Of a stretch of DNA of 8,699 nt, positions 1-6,097 are shown piece after piece (positions within the stretch are counted from its first letter, which is position 1; every line of letters starts with the position of its first letter). The notes beneath the pieces are model-generated. The model did not search any database and had not been told where the DNA came from. It saw only the letters and a list, made by a program, of their open reading frames with translations. This stretch comes from Deltaproteobacteria bacterium (GTDB lineage Bacteria > Desulfobacterota > JAENJC01). The position numbers were made by a program, and so were the translations under genes. The DNA lies in the NCBI GenBank assembly GCA_016208525.1, contig JACQYJ010000065.1, positions 1 through 8,699 of the forward strand, read 5' to 3'.

Positions 1-663
1 CAGGACACTTATCCGCCCTTCTGTCATAAGTGAGGAAACCCTGTCCCCGGCTACTGATAACCGCCTCATATTTTCCTCAAGAAGATCGAGAAGCTCAACA
101 ATATTCCCGCCCACCTCCACATGGGCCTCTATAACAGAGGCAAGAAATATCAGGTCGGGGAGGTCAAGCCGCTTCCCTTCTTTAAAGATGGTTTTTTCAA
201 CAGGTTCTCCAAGGGTATAGCTCACATGGTATATCTTCTTAAAGACTTCCCTTATCTGCGGGGATGCGGAGTATTCCATCACATTCTTTACGGCCCCGTG
301 GAGAGGAAGCCCTGCCTTTGCAGCCATCTTCATTATGCTCAGCGCGTTAGGAAAATTTTTGACGATCTCCTTTTTTAGCCTTGCATCCCTCTGTTTTTTG
401 ATAAGAAAAACAACGGCTGCAGCGATAATTATAAAAATACCCGCCCTTATAAAAAAGGTAGAGGCTGCAATCAGCAGGAAAAGTATATAAATCCTGTATT
501 TTTCCAGAAAAGAGGAGAGTCCTCTTTTGCCTTCCTTTTCCTCGGGCGCAAAGATTTTTATAAAATCGCCTCTCCGCTCGTCAAATCCGGCATAAACAAA
601 ATAGGCGACAACGGATGATGCAATGCTGGCCAGGATGAGAATAATGATGCCGCCCAGCCCCAT
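1..663 (-). CDS. tadB: TadB, inner-membrane platform protein of the Tad/Flp pilus (5' part only)
   Basis: TadB, with TadC, forms the inner-membrane platform that the TadA ATPase acts on during Flp pilus assembly. Reading from ATG at 663 gives 221 uninterrupted codons that run off the left edge, so the C-terminal part is missing. A hydrophobic segment lies at residues 3-24 and a second hydrophobic stretch at about 57-89, followed by a basic cytoplasmic segment. Residues about 105-221 look like a type II secretion F-type (T2SSF) domain: NALSIMKMAAKAGLPLHGAV, then DLPDLIFLASVIEAHVEVGG and a GRISVL end where the second half of the fold would continue. The ATG is 2 nt after the tadA stop, and an AGGAAGGG ribosome site sits inside the end of tadA, indicating translational coupling. 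The gene order tadA-tadB is the usual one. The family call is secure; TadB rather than TadC rests on position directly after tadA and the long N-terminal membrane region. Confidence 0.9.
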   Translation of the reverse strand, partial: MGLGGIIILILASIASSVVAYFVYAGFDERRGDFIKIFAPEEKEGKRGLSSFLEKYRIYILFLLIAASTFFIRAGIFIIIAAAVVFLIKKQRDARLKKEIVKNFPNALSIMKMAAKAGLPLHGAVKNVMEYSASPQIREVFKKIYHVSYTLGEPVEKTIFKEGKRLDLPDLIFLASVIEAHVEVGGNIVELLDLLEENMRRLSVAGDRVSSLMTEGRISVL

Positions 664-665
664 AT

Positions 666-1958
666 TTAACCCTTCCTGAGGATGCCTTTTATCGCATCCG
701 TCTGCATGCCGCTCAGCGCTATTTTATCCATAAGTTTGTTTGAGAGACTGTCTTTCATGCAGTGGAAATTCCCTGTCACCCTTCCTTCTGCCACAGGGCC
801 TGGAGTAAACCTGAATATATCATCTATGATGAATCTGTTATTCTCAACCCCCACAATCTCCGTTATCTGGATTATCTTCCTTTCCCCTGTAACGAAGCGG
901 GCGAGATGTATGACAATATCTATGGAGCGGCTTATTATCGCTTTAAGGGTGGCCTCAGTAATTTCGTAGCCTGTCAGCATTGCCATAGTTTCAAGCCTGT
1001 GAAGGGAATCAAGCGCGGAATTGGCATGAACGGTTGTAATTGATCCGGCATGACCCGTATTCATGGCCTGGAGCATATCCCATACCTCCGAGCCCCTTAC
1101 CTCGCCCACAATTATCCTGTCAGGCCTCATCCTGAGGCAGTTTATCACAAGCTGCCTCTGGCTTACCCCTCCCTTCCCCTCCACATTCGGGAGTCTTGTC
1201 ACAAGCCGTACCATATTGGGTTGTGATATCATGAGCTCAAAGGAATCTTCTACAGTGATAATCCTTTCGCTCTGTGGTATGAACTTTGAAATCGCATTGA
1301 GAAGGGTGGTCTTTCCGGTCCCTGTGCCGCCTGAGACCAGGATATTCAGCTTCCCTTCTATGCACAGCCTCAAAAACTCCCCCATTTCCGCTGATATGGA
1401 TCCGATGTCTATCATTTGTTTCAGACCTGTGACAGACCTCATGAACTTTCTTATTGAGACTGAAGGGGCAAAGGCGACAGGCGGGATTATAGCGTTTACC
1501 CTGGAATTGTCGGAAAGAAAGGCGTCAACCATAGGGGCGCTTTCATCAATCCTTCTGCCGGCAGCGCCAACAAGTTTCCTTATGGTATGCATCAAATGCT
1601 CCCTGCCGCGGAATCTGGCCTTTACCCGCTCAAGCCTTCCATATCTTTCTATGAAGACATCCGCCGGGCCGTTTACGATAATATCCGAGATGGTTTGGTC
1701 TTTAAGCAGCGGTTCAATCGGGCCGAATCCTGTCAGCTCATTTATTATCTCCCCTACAATCCTCTGCCTCTCATGAAAGGTAAGGGGGGTGCTGCTAAGC
1801 TCGTCTTTTGCAATAACAGCTATCTCTTCCCTTAAAGTAACTGCGTCTGTTCTTTCTATCTCATCCAGGCTTATCCTCTCTATGATCTTCTGCAGTATCG
1901 CTTCCCTCAGCTCCTCATGAATCCTGAACCTCTTTGTTGTGCCCTCCATGGCGGTCAT
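666..1958 (-). CDS. tadA: TadA/CpaF, secretion ATPase of the Tad/Flp pilus
   Basis: This is the cytoplasmic hexameric ATPase of the PulE/VirB11 superfamily that powers Flp pilus assembly. The 430-residue protein is complete and of normal length for CpaF. Conserved CpaF N-terminal sequence is visible (GFGPIEPLLKDQTISDIIVN at about 78-96). The Walker A motif GGTGTGKTT is at 210-218, the acidic box ITVEDSFEL at 234-242, Walker B RIIVGEVRGSE at 281-291 and the histidine box TGHAGSITTVHAN at 301-313. All catalytic motifs are intact. The start is ATG at 1958, 3 nt after the tadZ stop, with an AAGGGA ribosome site overlapping that stop; an in-frame ATG at codon 4 is an alternative. It lies between tadZ and tadB, as in most tad operons. 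No oddities seen. Confidence 0.97.
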   Translation of the reverse strand: MTAMEGTTKRFRIHEELREAILQKIIERISLDEIERTDAVTLREEIAVIAKDELSSTPLTFHERQRIVGEIINELTGFGPIEPLLKDQTISDIIVNGPADVFIERYGRLERVKARFRGREHLMHTIRKLVGAAGRRIDESAPMVDAFLSDNSRVNAIIPPVAFAPSVSIRKFMRSVTGLKQMIDIGSISAEMGEFLRLCIEGKLNILVSGGTGTGKTTLLNAISKFIPQSERIITVEDSFELMISQPNMVRLVTRLPNVEGKGGVSQRQLVINCLRMRPDRIIVGEVRGSEVWDMLQAMNTGHAGSITTVHANSALDSLHRLETMAMLTGYEITEATLKAIISRSIDIVIHLARFVTGERKIIQITEIVGVENNRFIIDDIFRFTPGPVAEGRVTGNFHCMKDSLSNKLMDKIALSGMQTDAIKGILRKG

Positions 1959-1961
1959 ATT

Positions 1962-3062
1962 TTATTCCCTTACAAAGGCCTTTATAATATTTTTTGCCAC
2001 AGATTCTACGCCGGCTGCAAAGGCATGACTATCTCCCGCAGTAACAGGCCTCCTCTCAAACTCCAATTTGCTGACCATCTTATATTCATCCGGAATGGTA
2101 AAAGAAATCTTTCTGCCATAGACAGACTCCAGTGTGTTCAATGAATGCTCCTTTCTGAATCTGTTTGCAATCAACTCCGTATCCTTTTCCTTGCCTAACC
2201 TTTTAAGCAGGTTCAGCAGGCTTATAGACACCTTCATGGGCACCATTTCCTGGGCTACCACCACATATATCCTGTCGGAAAAAGTAAGCACCGGCAAAAA
2301 TGTCTCTGCCAGAGACTCTCCGAGATTGAATATCGTTATATCGTGCTGCATGGATATATAGGAGAGCACCTTAATATATTCCTCCTCGCTGAACTTTGGG
2401 GTATACATACCCCACTCTGTGGTCGGTATAATGGTAATGCCTGCCGCCCTGTTCCCGATCAGCAGCGAGTTTAAATCCACATTTTCACCGCCATATATCT
2501 CTGTTATTAAATCCTGCACGGTAAGCAGCTTCCGGGTGTCATCTATTCCCATCCTGATGGCTGCGTCATTCTTATAGCAGTCGCAGTCTATAATGCATAT
2601 CCGGAGATTTTCATATAGCCTTTTGAGGGTATATGCCACATTAATGACAAGAAATGTCGCTCCTGTGCCGCCGCTCCCCATAAATGCCACGCTCTTTGAA
2701 AGGTGTCCCTTCAGGCCTTGGTATATTGCGCTCAGGCATGTCTCGGCCTCGTCAGGTCGTTGATAGAAAAAGATATCATCCGCTCCGGCCCTGAAGACCC
2801 CCAGAATGAAATCGCTTTCCTTTTTTCTCCTGCTCAGCACATAAACATGCCCCCCTTTTCTAAGCTTTTTGACAAGGGCGAGGGTAAGAAGGAAGTCTAT
2901 CTCCTTTCCTGTATCTACGATGACCAACGGCTCATCATTGCTGCTTTCAGCAAGCATAGTGATGAGTTCTTCCAGATCGGATACAGGTTTTATGCCGAGC
3001 GAAGCCAGCCTTTCGCTGCCCGTTGCCTCAATAATCTCATTAAGTTTGCCGTATAGATACAT
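1962..3062 (-). CDS. tadZ: CpaE/TadZ, ParA/MinD-like pilus localisation protein with degenerate ATP site
   Basis: TadZ/CpaE proteins place the Tad machinery at a cell pole. They have an N-terminal receiver-like domain and a C-terminal MinD/ParA-type domain. The 366-residue protein fits: residues 1-120 show alternating strand and helix character (LVIVDTG, HVYVLSRR, GADDIFFY), and 123-365 form the P-loop part. The nucleotide motifs are unusual. The P-loop region reads FMGSGGTGATFL at 127-138, with neither the signature lysine nor the usual GK[ST] lysine. The second motif CIIDCDCYKNDAA at 156-168 keeps both Asp residues, while the Walker B-like strand ITIFNLGES at 242-250 has Asn246 where Asp is usual. 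Many TadZ proteins have atypical P-loops; this one is further reduced. ATG at 3062 has a weak GGGATAGAG upstream. Assignment rests on this architecture plus its place just before tadA. Confidence 0.9.
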   Translation of the reverse strand: MYLYGKLNEIIEATGSERLASLGIKPVSDLEELITMLAESSNDEPLVIVDTGKEIDFLLTLALVKKLRKGGHVYVLSRRKKESDFILGVFRAGADDIFFYQRPDEAETCLSAIYQGLKGHLSKSVAFMGSGGTGATFLVINVAYTLKRLYENLRICIIDCDCYKNDAAIRMGIDDTRKLLTVQDLITEIYGGENVDLNSLLIGNRAAGITIIPTTEWGMYTPKFSEEEYIKVLSYISMQHDITIFNLGESLAETFLPVLTFSDRIYVVVAQEMVPMKVSISLLNLLKRLGKEKDTELIANRFRKEHSLNTLESVYGRKISFTIPDEYKMVSKLEFERRPVTAGDSHAFAAGVESVAKNIIKAFVRE

Positions 3063-3101
3063 AATCTCTATCCCAAAAAATGCGTGCGTATTGTCAAAAT
3101 C

Positions 3102-3128
3102 TAACCACAGAGAACACAGAAGAAGAAA
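3102..3128. repeat. ACCACAGAGAACACAGA-type short repeat
   Basis: The run reads ACCACAGAGAACACAGAAG followed by an A/G-rich tail. I recall close variants of ACCACAGAG..ACACAGAG scattered through intergenic regions of Desulfobacterota and Nitrospirota genomes. Only one copy is in this window, so repetitiveness cannot be shown here. It lies in the gap between tadZ and the secretin gene beside three other repeat-like elements. Confidence 0.4.
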
Positions 3129-3170
3129 AGGGTTTTAAACGGAATAAAGTCAATAATTTCAACCTGACCG

Positions 3171-3200
3171 CCGTTCGCCCTGAGCTTGTCGAAGGGTGAT
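3171..3200. repeat. Imperfect palindrome around CCCTGAGCTTGTCGAAGGG (dispersed repeat)
   Basis: The core CCCTGAGCTTGTCGAAGGG is flanked by TTCG on the left and TGA on the right. The arms TCGCCCT and AGGGTGA pair with one G-T wobble, giving a hairpin. I recall this sequence as a widespread intergenic repeat across many bacterial phyla. It sits in the noncoding gap between the secretin gene and tadZ. Single copy in the window; identification is from memory of the motif. Confidence 0.55.
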
Positions 3201-3235
3201 TTGTCGCTTTTTACGACTTCGTCAATGTTGAGTCT

Positions 3236-3256
3236 CTTGCAAAACTGTTTTGCAAG
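3236..3256. repeat. Perfect 9-bp inverted repeat with 3-nt loop
   Basis: CTTGCAAAA at 3236-3244 is the exact reverse complement of TTTTGCAAG at 3248-3256, separated by CTG. It could form a compact hairpin in either transcript. There is no T-tract after it on the minus strand, so it is not a clear intrinsic terminator for the secretin mRNA. It may belong to the same composite repeat as the ATTCCCGC hairpin 14 nt away, or be a protein-binding palindrome. Confidence 0.5.
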
Positions 3257-3269
3257 CGCTTAGAAACAG

Positions 3270-3296
3270 ATTCCCGCTCAAAAACTCTGCGGGAAT
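3270..3296. repeat. ATTCCCGC/GCGGGAAT hairpin repeat
   Basis: ATTCCCGC at 3270-3277 and GCGGGAAT at 3289-3296 form a perfect 8-bp stem with an 11-nt A-rich loop. Stems of the type CATTCCCGC...GCGGGAATCC are a familiar dispersed intergenic repeat in Nitrospirota and Desulfobacterota genomes (recollection of the family). The nearby GGGACTTTTGCA at 3306-3317 looks like an associated flank. The element lies just downstream of the secretin stop. Confidence 0.55.
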
Positions 3297-3328
3297 GTCA
3301 GAATTGGGACTTTTGCATAAACCTCTGT

Positions 3329-3895
3329 TTATAATCTGTTAAGCAAAAAATCCTTCCATGTGAATTCTTTGAGCTGAATATCCCCGGGCAGATTGATATC
3401 CTCTTTTGTTGGAGCGATAAATTGCGGTTTAATGACAGCTATCAACTCCCTTTCATCGTCTGAGTCCTGAATATTTCTGAAAAACACACCGAGCACAGGG
3501 ATATCCCCAAGAAGCGGCACCTTATTCAAATTTTTCAAATGCTTGGTGTAAAAAAGCCCGCCCACCATGATATTTTCATTGTCTGAAATGGTGACCTCTG
3601 TTTCAATCTTTCTGGTTTCAATGGCAGGGATGGTTGTCCCCAAAATCGAAACACCCCTTTCATCGCTTAAATCGCCTGATTCCGCCAGCACCTTAAGGGC
3701 CATCCTCCCGTCCCCGATCACCTTAGGCAAAAATTCCAATTTTACGCCGAAATCCTTCCATTGTATGGCAACAACGCCGCCCTGCTGCGGAACAGGAACA
3801 GGAATGGAGCCGCCGACAAATATATTTGCGGTCTTTCCGTCATCTGCAATGACCGATGGATTGGAGAGTGTCCTGGCCACATTATTCCCTTCCAT
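3329..3895 (-). CDS. rcpA: CpaC/RcpA secretin of the Tad pilus, C-terminal part (after a frameshift)
   Basis: This is the outer-membrane beta-barrel half of the type IVc pilus secretin, the channel through which the Flp fibre leaves the cell. The 188-residue reading frame carries the standard secretin core: EGNNVARTLSNPSVIADDGK at 2-21, GGSIPVPVP at 28-36, the LEFLPKVIGDGRMALKV strand region, ESGDLSD and, near the end, VPLLGDIPVLGVFFRN followed by ELIAVIKPQFI. The conserved secretin sequence continues upstream of the listed ATG: in this frame the preceding codons read L-L-S-I. There is no ribosome site before that ATG. It is therefore the 3' part of one gene whose 5' part is 3901-4668 in the neighbouring frame. 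As sequenced it would not be translated on its own; the intact protein would be about 445-450 residues, normal for CpaC. Confidence 0.88.
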   Translation of the reverse strand: MEGNNVARTLSNPSVIADDGKTANIFVGGSIPVPVPQQGGVVAIQWKDFGVKLEFLPKVIGDGRMALKVLAESGDLSDERGVSILGTTIPAIETRKIETEVTISDNENIMVGGLFYTKHLKNLNKVPLLGDIPVLGVFFRNIQDSDDERELIAVIKPQFIAPTKEDINLPGDIQLKEFTWKDFLLNRL

Positions 3896-3900
3896 GATGC

Positions 3901-4668
3901 TTAAGAGCTGACAGATAGCTCAATGGGGGCGGCGCCGAATGTAAAACCTTTCAGACTGCCCGGGGCGAATGCGCCTACAGAGGCAGAGTTCCCTGCGCCG
4001 AAGATATTGAACCCGAATGACCTTAGTTTGGTTCTGTTGACCTCAACTATCTTTACTTCGAGCTTTACCTGCTTAAAGTCTGCAAGCCTCGTGGAATTCA
4101 CTATCTTATTGGAATAGCCCTTAAGATAAATGAGGATGCCGTCAAGATCGCTGTTGCTTCCCACCCTGCCTTCAATGAATAATGTCTCATCTTCTGCCCA
4201 AACGCTGACGTTGCTTCCCGGGAAGAGCCTCTTTAAATCCGCATTCATTGTATCGAGTGTAAAGGCCGCTTCTTTCCCAACCTTCACGCTGTATATTATC
4301 AGCCTGCCGCTTTTCAAAACCATTGTTACATCAGAACTGCCGGCCTTCATTGCAGTTATGAGCAGTTTCTTCTTTCCTGCGGTGGCCACCTTTACCGCCT
4401 CCGGATTGCTTACTATAACCTTTGAAGTGTCCGGCGCATCAATAGTCTTTGCCTGCCCCTCAAGCAGGAAAATCGTCTCTTCCCTGCCGGCATGATCCTC
4501 AATGATAGTAACGCCGGTTAAACCAGGGGCGATCTCCCTGGTGAAATTGGACAAGGAATTAGCCTCTGGAACCCTTGCGGTGTCTTCTGCGCCGGAATTT
4601 GCCGGAAATATAATCAGTAACAGAGATACGCTTATGGATAATTTTTTCGCCGTTAAACCTTCCTTCAC
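3901..4668 (-). CDS. rcpA: CpaC/RcpA secretin of the Tad pilus, N-terminal part (before a frameshift)
   Basis: This is the periplasmic half of the Tad secretin. Residues 8-27 form a signal peptide (KKLSISVSLLLIIFPANSGA, likely cleaved after Ala27). Residues about 62-131 match the pilus N-terminal domain (IVSNPEAVKVATAGKKKLLI, then AGSSDVTMV). Residues 138-190 look like a BON-type domain with SVWAEDETLFIEGRV. The secretin domain starts at 201 with VKLEVKIVEVNRTKLRSFGF. The frame ends with ELSVSS and TAA at 3901-3903, just where the conserved LLSIMEGNN segment should follow, and that segment is present in the -1 frame. The GTG start at 4668 directly abuts the cpaB stop and gives the complete signal peptide. 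A truncated product would lack the barrel. Confidence 0.88.
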   Translation of the reverse strand: MKEGLTAKKLSISVSLLLIIFPANSGAEDTARVPEANSLSNFTREIAPGLTGVTIIEDHAGREETIFLLEGQAKTIDAPDTSKVIVSNPEAVKVATAGKKKLLITAMKAGSSDVTMVLKSGRLIIYSVKVGKEAAFTLDTMNADLKRLFPGSNVSVWAEDETLFIEGRVGSNSDLDGILIYLKGYSNKIVNSTRLADFKQVKLEVKIVEVNRTKLRSFGFNIFGAGNSASVGAFAPGSLKGFTFGAAPIELSVSS

Positions 4669-5424
4669 CTATTTAACCTCCACTATCTCTATCTTTCCGG
4701 CCGACTTTATCCGGGCCTTAATGGATATTGCCTCAGGTTTCTTATCAGCGGCATAAAGTTCTGATGCTGTAAGAGAGGTGGGGTGATAGATGGAATTGTC
4801 TTCACCGCCCCGCAGGGCAAGCATATACTCCCCGGCTTTATATATAAGCGAAAGTTTCTGCACATCCTCCAGCCTTATGAGCAAAGTAACATATTGGTCC
4901 CTTTCCCCTTCTTTATAATTGCTGAAAATGACCTCTACTGCCTGAAGGATGACCTTTGCGGTCTTTTCCCTGAGCGAAGTATAGACGCCTATAATGTCTA
5001 CCCTGTCCCCGGGTTTAATCATGCCTCCCACGCCTGAGACGCTGTCAACCCGGAGCGCCGCTGCCACATATCCCGGAGGAATTGTTCCTGTTGTTTTGCC
5101 AGGCTCGGGCGCAAATGCCAGGGCATTTATAATCTCCCCCTGTTTTACAATGCGGGAGGTCTTCTTCCCTTTAAGCTCGTTCGGATCAACAAATACACCA
5201 GGAGGGAGGGTCTTGCTTAAAATTGTTATACGGCTGACATCATCCTGCGTGATTTCTTCTTTTTGAGGTATGTCCCTTGCGGCGATTAAGATATTCAGCC
5301 CTTCACCTGCCCTTTCAGGGCCTTTGGCTCTCATGGCAAAGAAAAAAGGCAGCGATATGATGAGGGCCGCCATAAGCCCCGCTGCCATTGATACAATTAC
5401 CCTCTTTTCCAGTTTAATCTTCAT
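4669..5424 (-). CDS. cpaB: CpaB/RcpC, SAF-domain Flp pilus assembly protein
   Basis: CpaB/RcpC is an inner-membrane-anchored periplasmic protein that associates with the Tad secretin. From ATG at 5424 the protein has 251 residues: a basic N-terminus and a single transmembrane segment at about 9-31, then a SAF-type domain opening with NILIAARDIPQKEEITQDDV at about 43-62. Next comes the RcpC/CpaB core with IPPGYVAAALRVD and MIKPGDRVDIIGVY at about 115-148, and VILQAVEVIFSN after it. An upstream in-frame TTG at 5451 would add nine residues and has the G-rich run CAAAGGGGGG before it; I prefer the ATG because it starts directly with the membrane anchor, although its ribosome site (GGATAGGA) is very close. 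It sits between the pilin and the secretin, the usual cpaB-cpaC order, and its stop abuts the secretin start. Confidence 0.9.
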   Translation of the reverse strand: MKIKLEKRVIVSMAAGLMAALIISLPFFFAMRAKGPERAGEGLNILIAARDIPQKEEITQDDVSRITILSKTLPPGVFVDPNELKGKKTSRIVKQGEIINALAFAPEPGKTTGTIPPGYVAAALRVDSVSGVGGMIKPGDRVDIIGVYTSLREKTAKVILQAVEVIFSNYKEGERDQYVTLLIRLEDVQKLSLIYKAGEYMLALRGGEDNSIYHPTSLTASELYAADKKPEAISIKARIKSAGKIEIVEVK

Positions 5425-5460
5425 TCCTATCCAAGCATAAGCTAATCTCAATGGCCTTTT

Positions 5461-5512
5461 CCCCCCTTTGATGCCATCCTATTAACCACTTAAAATAAGT
5501 TCACAAGGGGGG
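5461..5512 (-). other. Long-range stem between flp and cpaB
   Basis: CCCCCCTT at 5461-5468 and AAGGGGGG at 5505-5512 are exact complements separated by 36 nt, which themselves include a small ACTTA/TAAGT hairpin. In the minus-strand transcript the distal arm reads AAGGGGGG just upstream of the TTG alternative start of cpaB. The structure could slow or partly terminate transcription after the pilin gene, or mask a ribosome site. The sequence shows only the pairing; the role is a guess. Confidence 0.4.
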
Positions 5513-5549
5513 TGTTAAAAACCTCGCTAATCCTACCCAACCAATGTTA

Positions 5550-5735
5550 CTACGGTGTTATTGCAGTCGTAATAGCGGTAAACATTGCGGTAATCTGTGT
5601 CCTCATTGTTATTACTGCTGCTGCTATCGCTGCTGCTAAAAGTCCTACAACGAGGGCGTATTCTACAGCGGTCGCCCCTTTTTCCTCCCTGAGTTTTTCC
5701 ATTATTGCCGTGTATCCTCTGATGATCCTCTCCAT
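5550..5735 (-). CDS. flp: Flp-family type IVc major pilin
   Basis: This is the small pilin that polymerises into the Flp fibre for adhesion and biofilm formation. From ATG at 5735 the prepilin has 61 residues: a 20-residue leader ending in EEKG, then ATAVEYALVVGLLAAAIAAA. That is the Flp cleavage and assembly motif, with Gly20 at -1, Glu25 at +5 and Tyr26 at +6 of the mature chain. A prepilin peptidase would cut after Gly20 to leave a 41-residue, largely hydrophobic pilin with a short Thr/Ala-rich tail, within the usual Flp size. An in-frame GTG at 5744 is not the start because it overlaps the ribosome-binding site. The gene is first in the tad operon, downstream of a consensus promoter. No prepilin peptidase gene is in the window. 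Confidence 0.93.
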   Translation of the reverse strand: MERIIRGYTAIMEKLREEKGATAVEYALVVGLLAAAIAAAVITMRTQITAMFTAITTAITP

Positions 5736-5739
5736 GAAT

Positions 5740-5751
5740 ATCACCTCCTTT
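5740..5751 (-). promoter_or_regulatory. Near-perfect Shine-Dalgarno site of flp
   Basis: The minus strand reads AAAGGAGGTGAT before the flp ATG, with 8 nt from the end of GGAGG to the start codon. The plus strand here reads ATCACCTCCTTT, identical to the conserved 3' tail of bacterial 16S rRNA. Pairing can therefore extend over about 12 nt, longer than at any other gene in the window. This decides the ATG at 5735 as start and fits a highly made structural pilin. Confidence 0.85.
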
Positions 5752-5800
5752 CTTTTTATTTTTTATTACTAATGAGTTCATTTGTAAGAAGACATAAATT

Positions 5801-5908
5801 TTACAAAATCTCCCCTGCCCCCTCTTTGCCAAAGAGGGGAAAAGCAAGTCCCCCTTTGAAAAAGGGGGATTGAGGGGGATTTTGAGATGGCAAATACAAT
5901 GTCGTCAT
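5801..5908 (-). CDS. Possible 35-residue leader ORF made largely of repeat sequence
   Basis: ATG at 5908 follows a strong AAGGAGG (5917-5923, 8-nt spacing), and the frame stays open for 35 codons. It opens MTTLYLPSQNPPQSPFFKGG and ends GKEGAGEIL. The NPPQSPFFKGG part is the translation of a CCCCCTTT hairpin repeat I have seen in that frame in other genomes, so the peptide is probably not a conserved protein. It lies about 40 nt downstream of the flp promoter -10 box, inside the leader of the pilin mRNA. It could be a chance frame, a leader peptide, or the 5' remnant of a gene interrupted by the repeat. Confidence 0.25.
   Translation of the reverse strand: MTTLYLPSQNPPQSPFFKGGLAFPLFGKEGAGEIL
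5811..5880. repeat. Double-hairpin C-rich/G-rich repeat in the flp leader
   Basis: Two perfect stems lie in tandem. CCCCTCTTT (5819-5827) pairs with AAAGAGGGG (5831-5839) over a 3-nt loop. TCCCCCTTT (5849-5857) pairs with AAAGGGGGA (5861-5869) over a 3-nt loop. A further GAGGGGGAT follows at 5872-5880. I recall the combination as a common dispersed, MITE-like repeat of Nitrospirota and Desulfobacterota. The stems are transcribed in the flp 5' leader and may affect mRNA stability. No flanking direct repeat (target duplication) could be made out. Confidence 0.65.
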
Positions 5909-5955
5909 ACTAATGTCCTCCTTAGTAAGTAAGACCTGATATATCAATTTTGTTT

Positions 5956-5984
5956 ATAATAGCGCTTTTCTTAAAACCTGTCAA
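5956..5984 (-). promoter_or_regulatory. Sigma70-type promoter of the flp/tad operon
   Basis: On the minus strand TTGACA (5979-5984) is followed after exactly 17 nt by TATTAT (5956-5961). This matches the -35 consensus fully and the -10 consensus in five of six positions. Predicted transcription would begin near 5949, leaving a leader of roughly 210 nt before the flp ATG. It is the best promoter-like sequence in the window and points toward the pilus operon. Confidence 0.7.
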
Positions 5985-6097
5985 CTACAAAAACAAGGCT
6001 GTGTGTGCGACAAAAAAGAAAGTAGGCAGCATCTATATCCCCCCTCCTGCAAGGGTTTATGCCCTGTGGATAGAGGATTGAGGTCGGGATGGGTCTC

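Larger units (their letters stand above)
5736..6097. other. Noncoding region between the MBL gene and flp
   Basis: This 362-nt stretch has no confident gene. From the right it holds about 110 nt after the MBL stop in which I see no clear intrinsic terminator, the flp promoter at 5956-5984, a strong ribosome site with a 35-codon frame at 5801-5908, a hairpin-rich repeat at 5811-5880, and the flp ribosome site at 5740-5751. Confidence 0.7.

Noticed and set aside
1063..1776. 237-residue plus-strand open frame opposite tadA
   Set aside because: It is the antisense shadow of the well-supported tadA gene, with no recognisable motif or ribosome site.
3092..3097. TTGACA on the minus strand upstream of tadZ as a promoter -35 box
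   Set aside because: At 17 nt the -10 position reads GGGATA, a poor match, and transcription would begin at about the tadZ start codon, leaving no room for its ribosome site.
3171..3296. CRISPR array or integron-like array in the rcpA-tadZ gap
   Set aside because: The palindromic elements differ from one another and no unit is repeated at regular spacing.
3895..3903. Programmed -1 frameshift in the secretin mRNA
   Set aside because: The zero-frame codons GUC AGC UCU UAA contain no slippery heptamer and I see no obvious downstream pseudoknot, so a mutation or sequencing error is simpler.
5533..5847. 104-residue minus-strand frame overlapping flp
   Set aside because: It reads the repeat and then flp in the wrong frame, producing Gly/Ser/Asn-rich sequence; the correct flp frame has the full pilin motif.
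5811..5880. Rho-independent terminator after the MBL gene or before flp
   Set aside because: The stems are strong, but no U-tract follows in the minus-strand direction, and they lie downstream of the pilus promoter, where termination would silence the operon; a dispersed repeat fits better.
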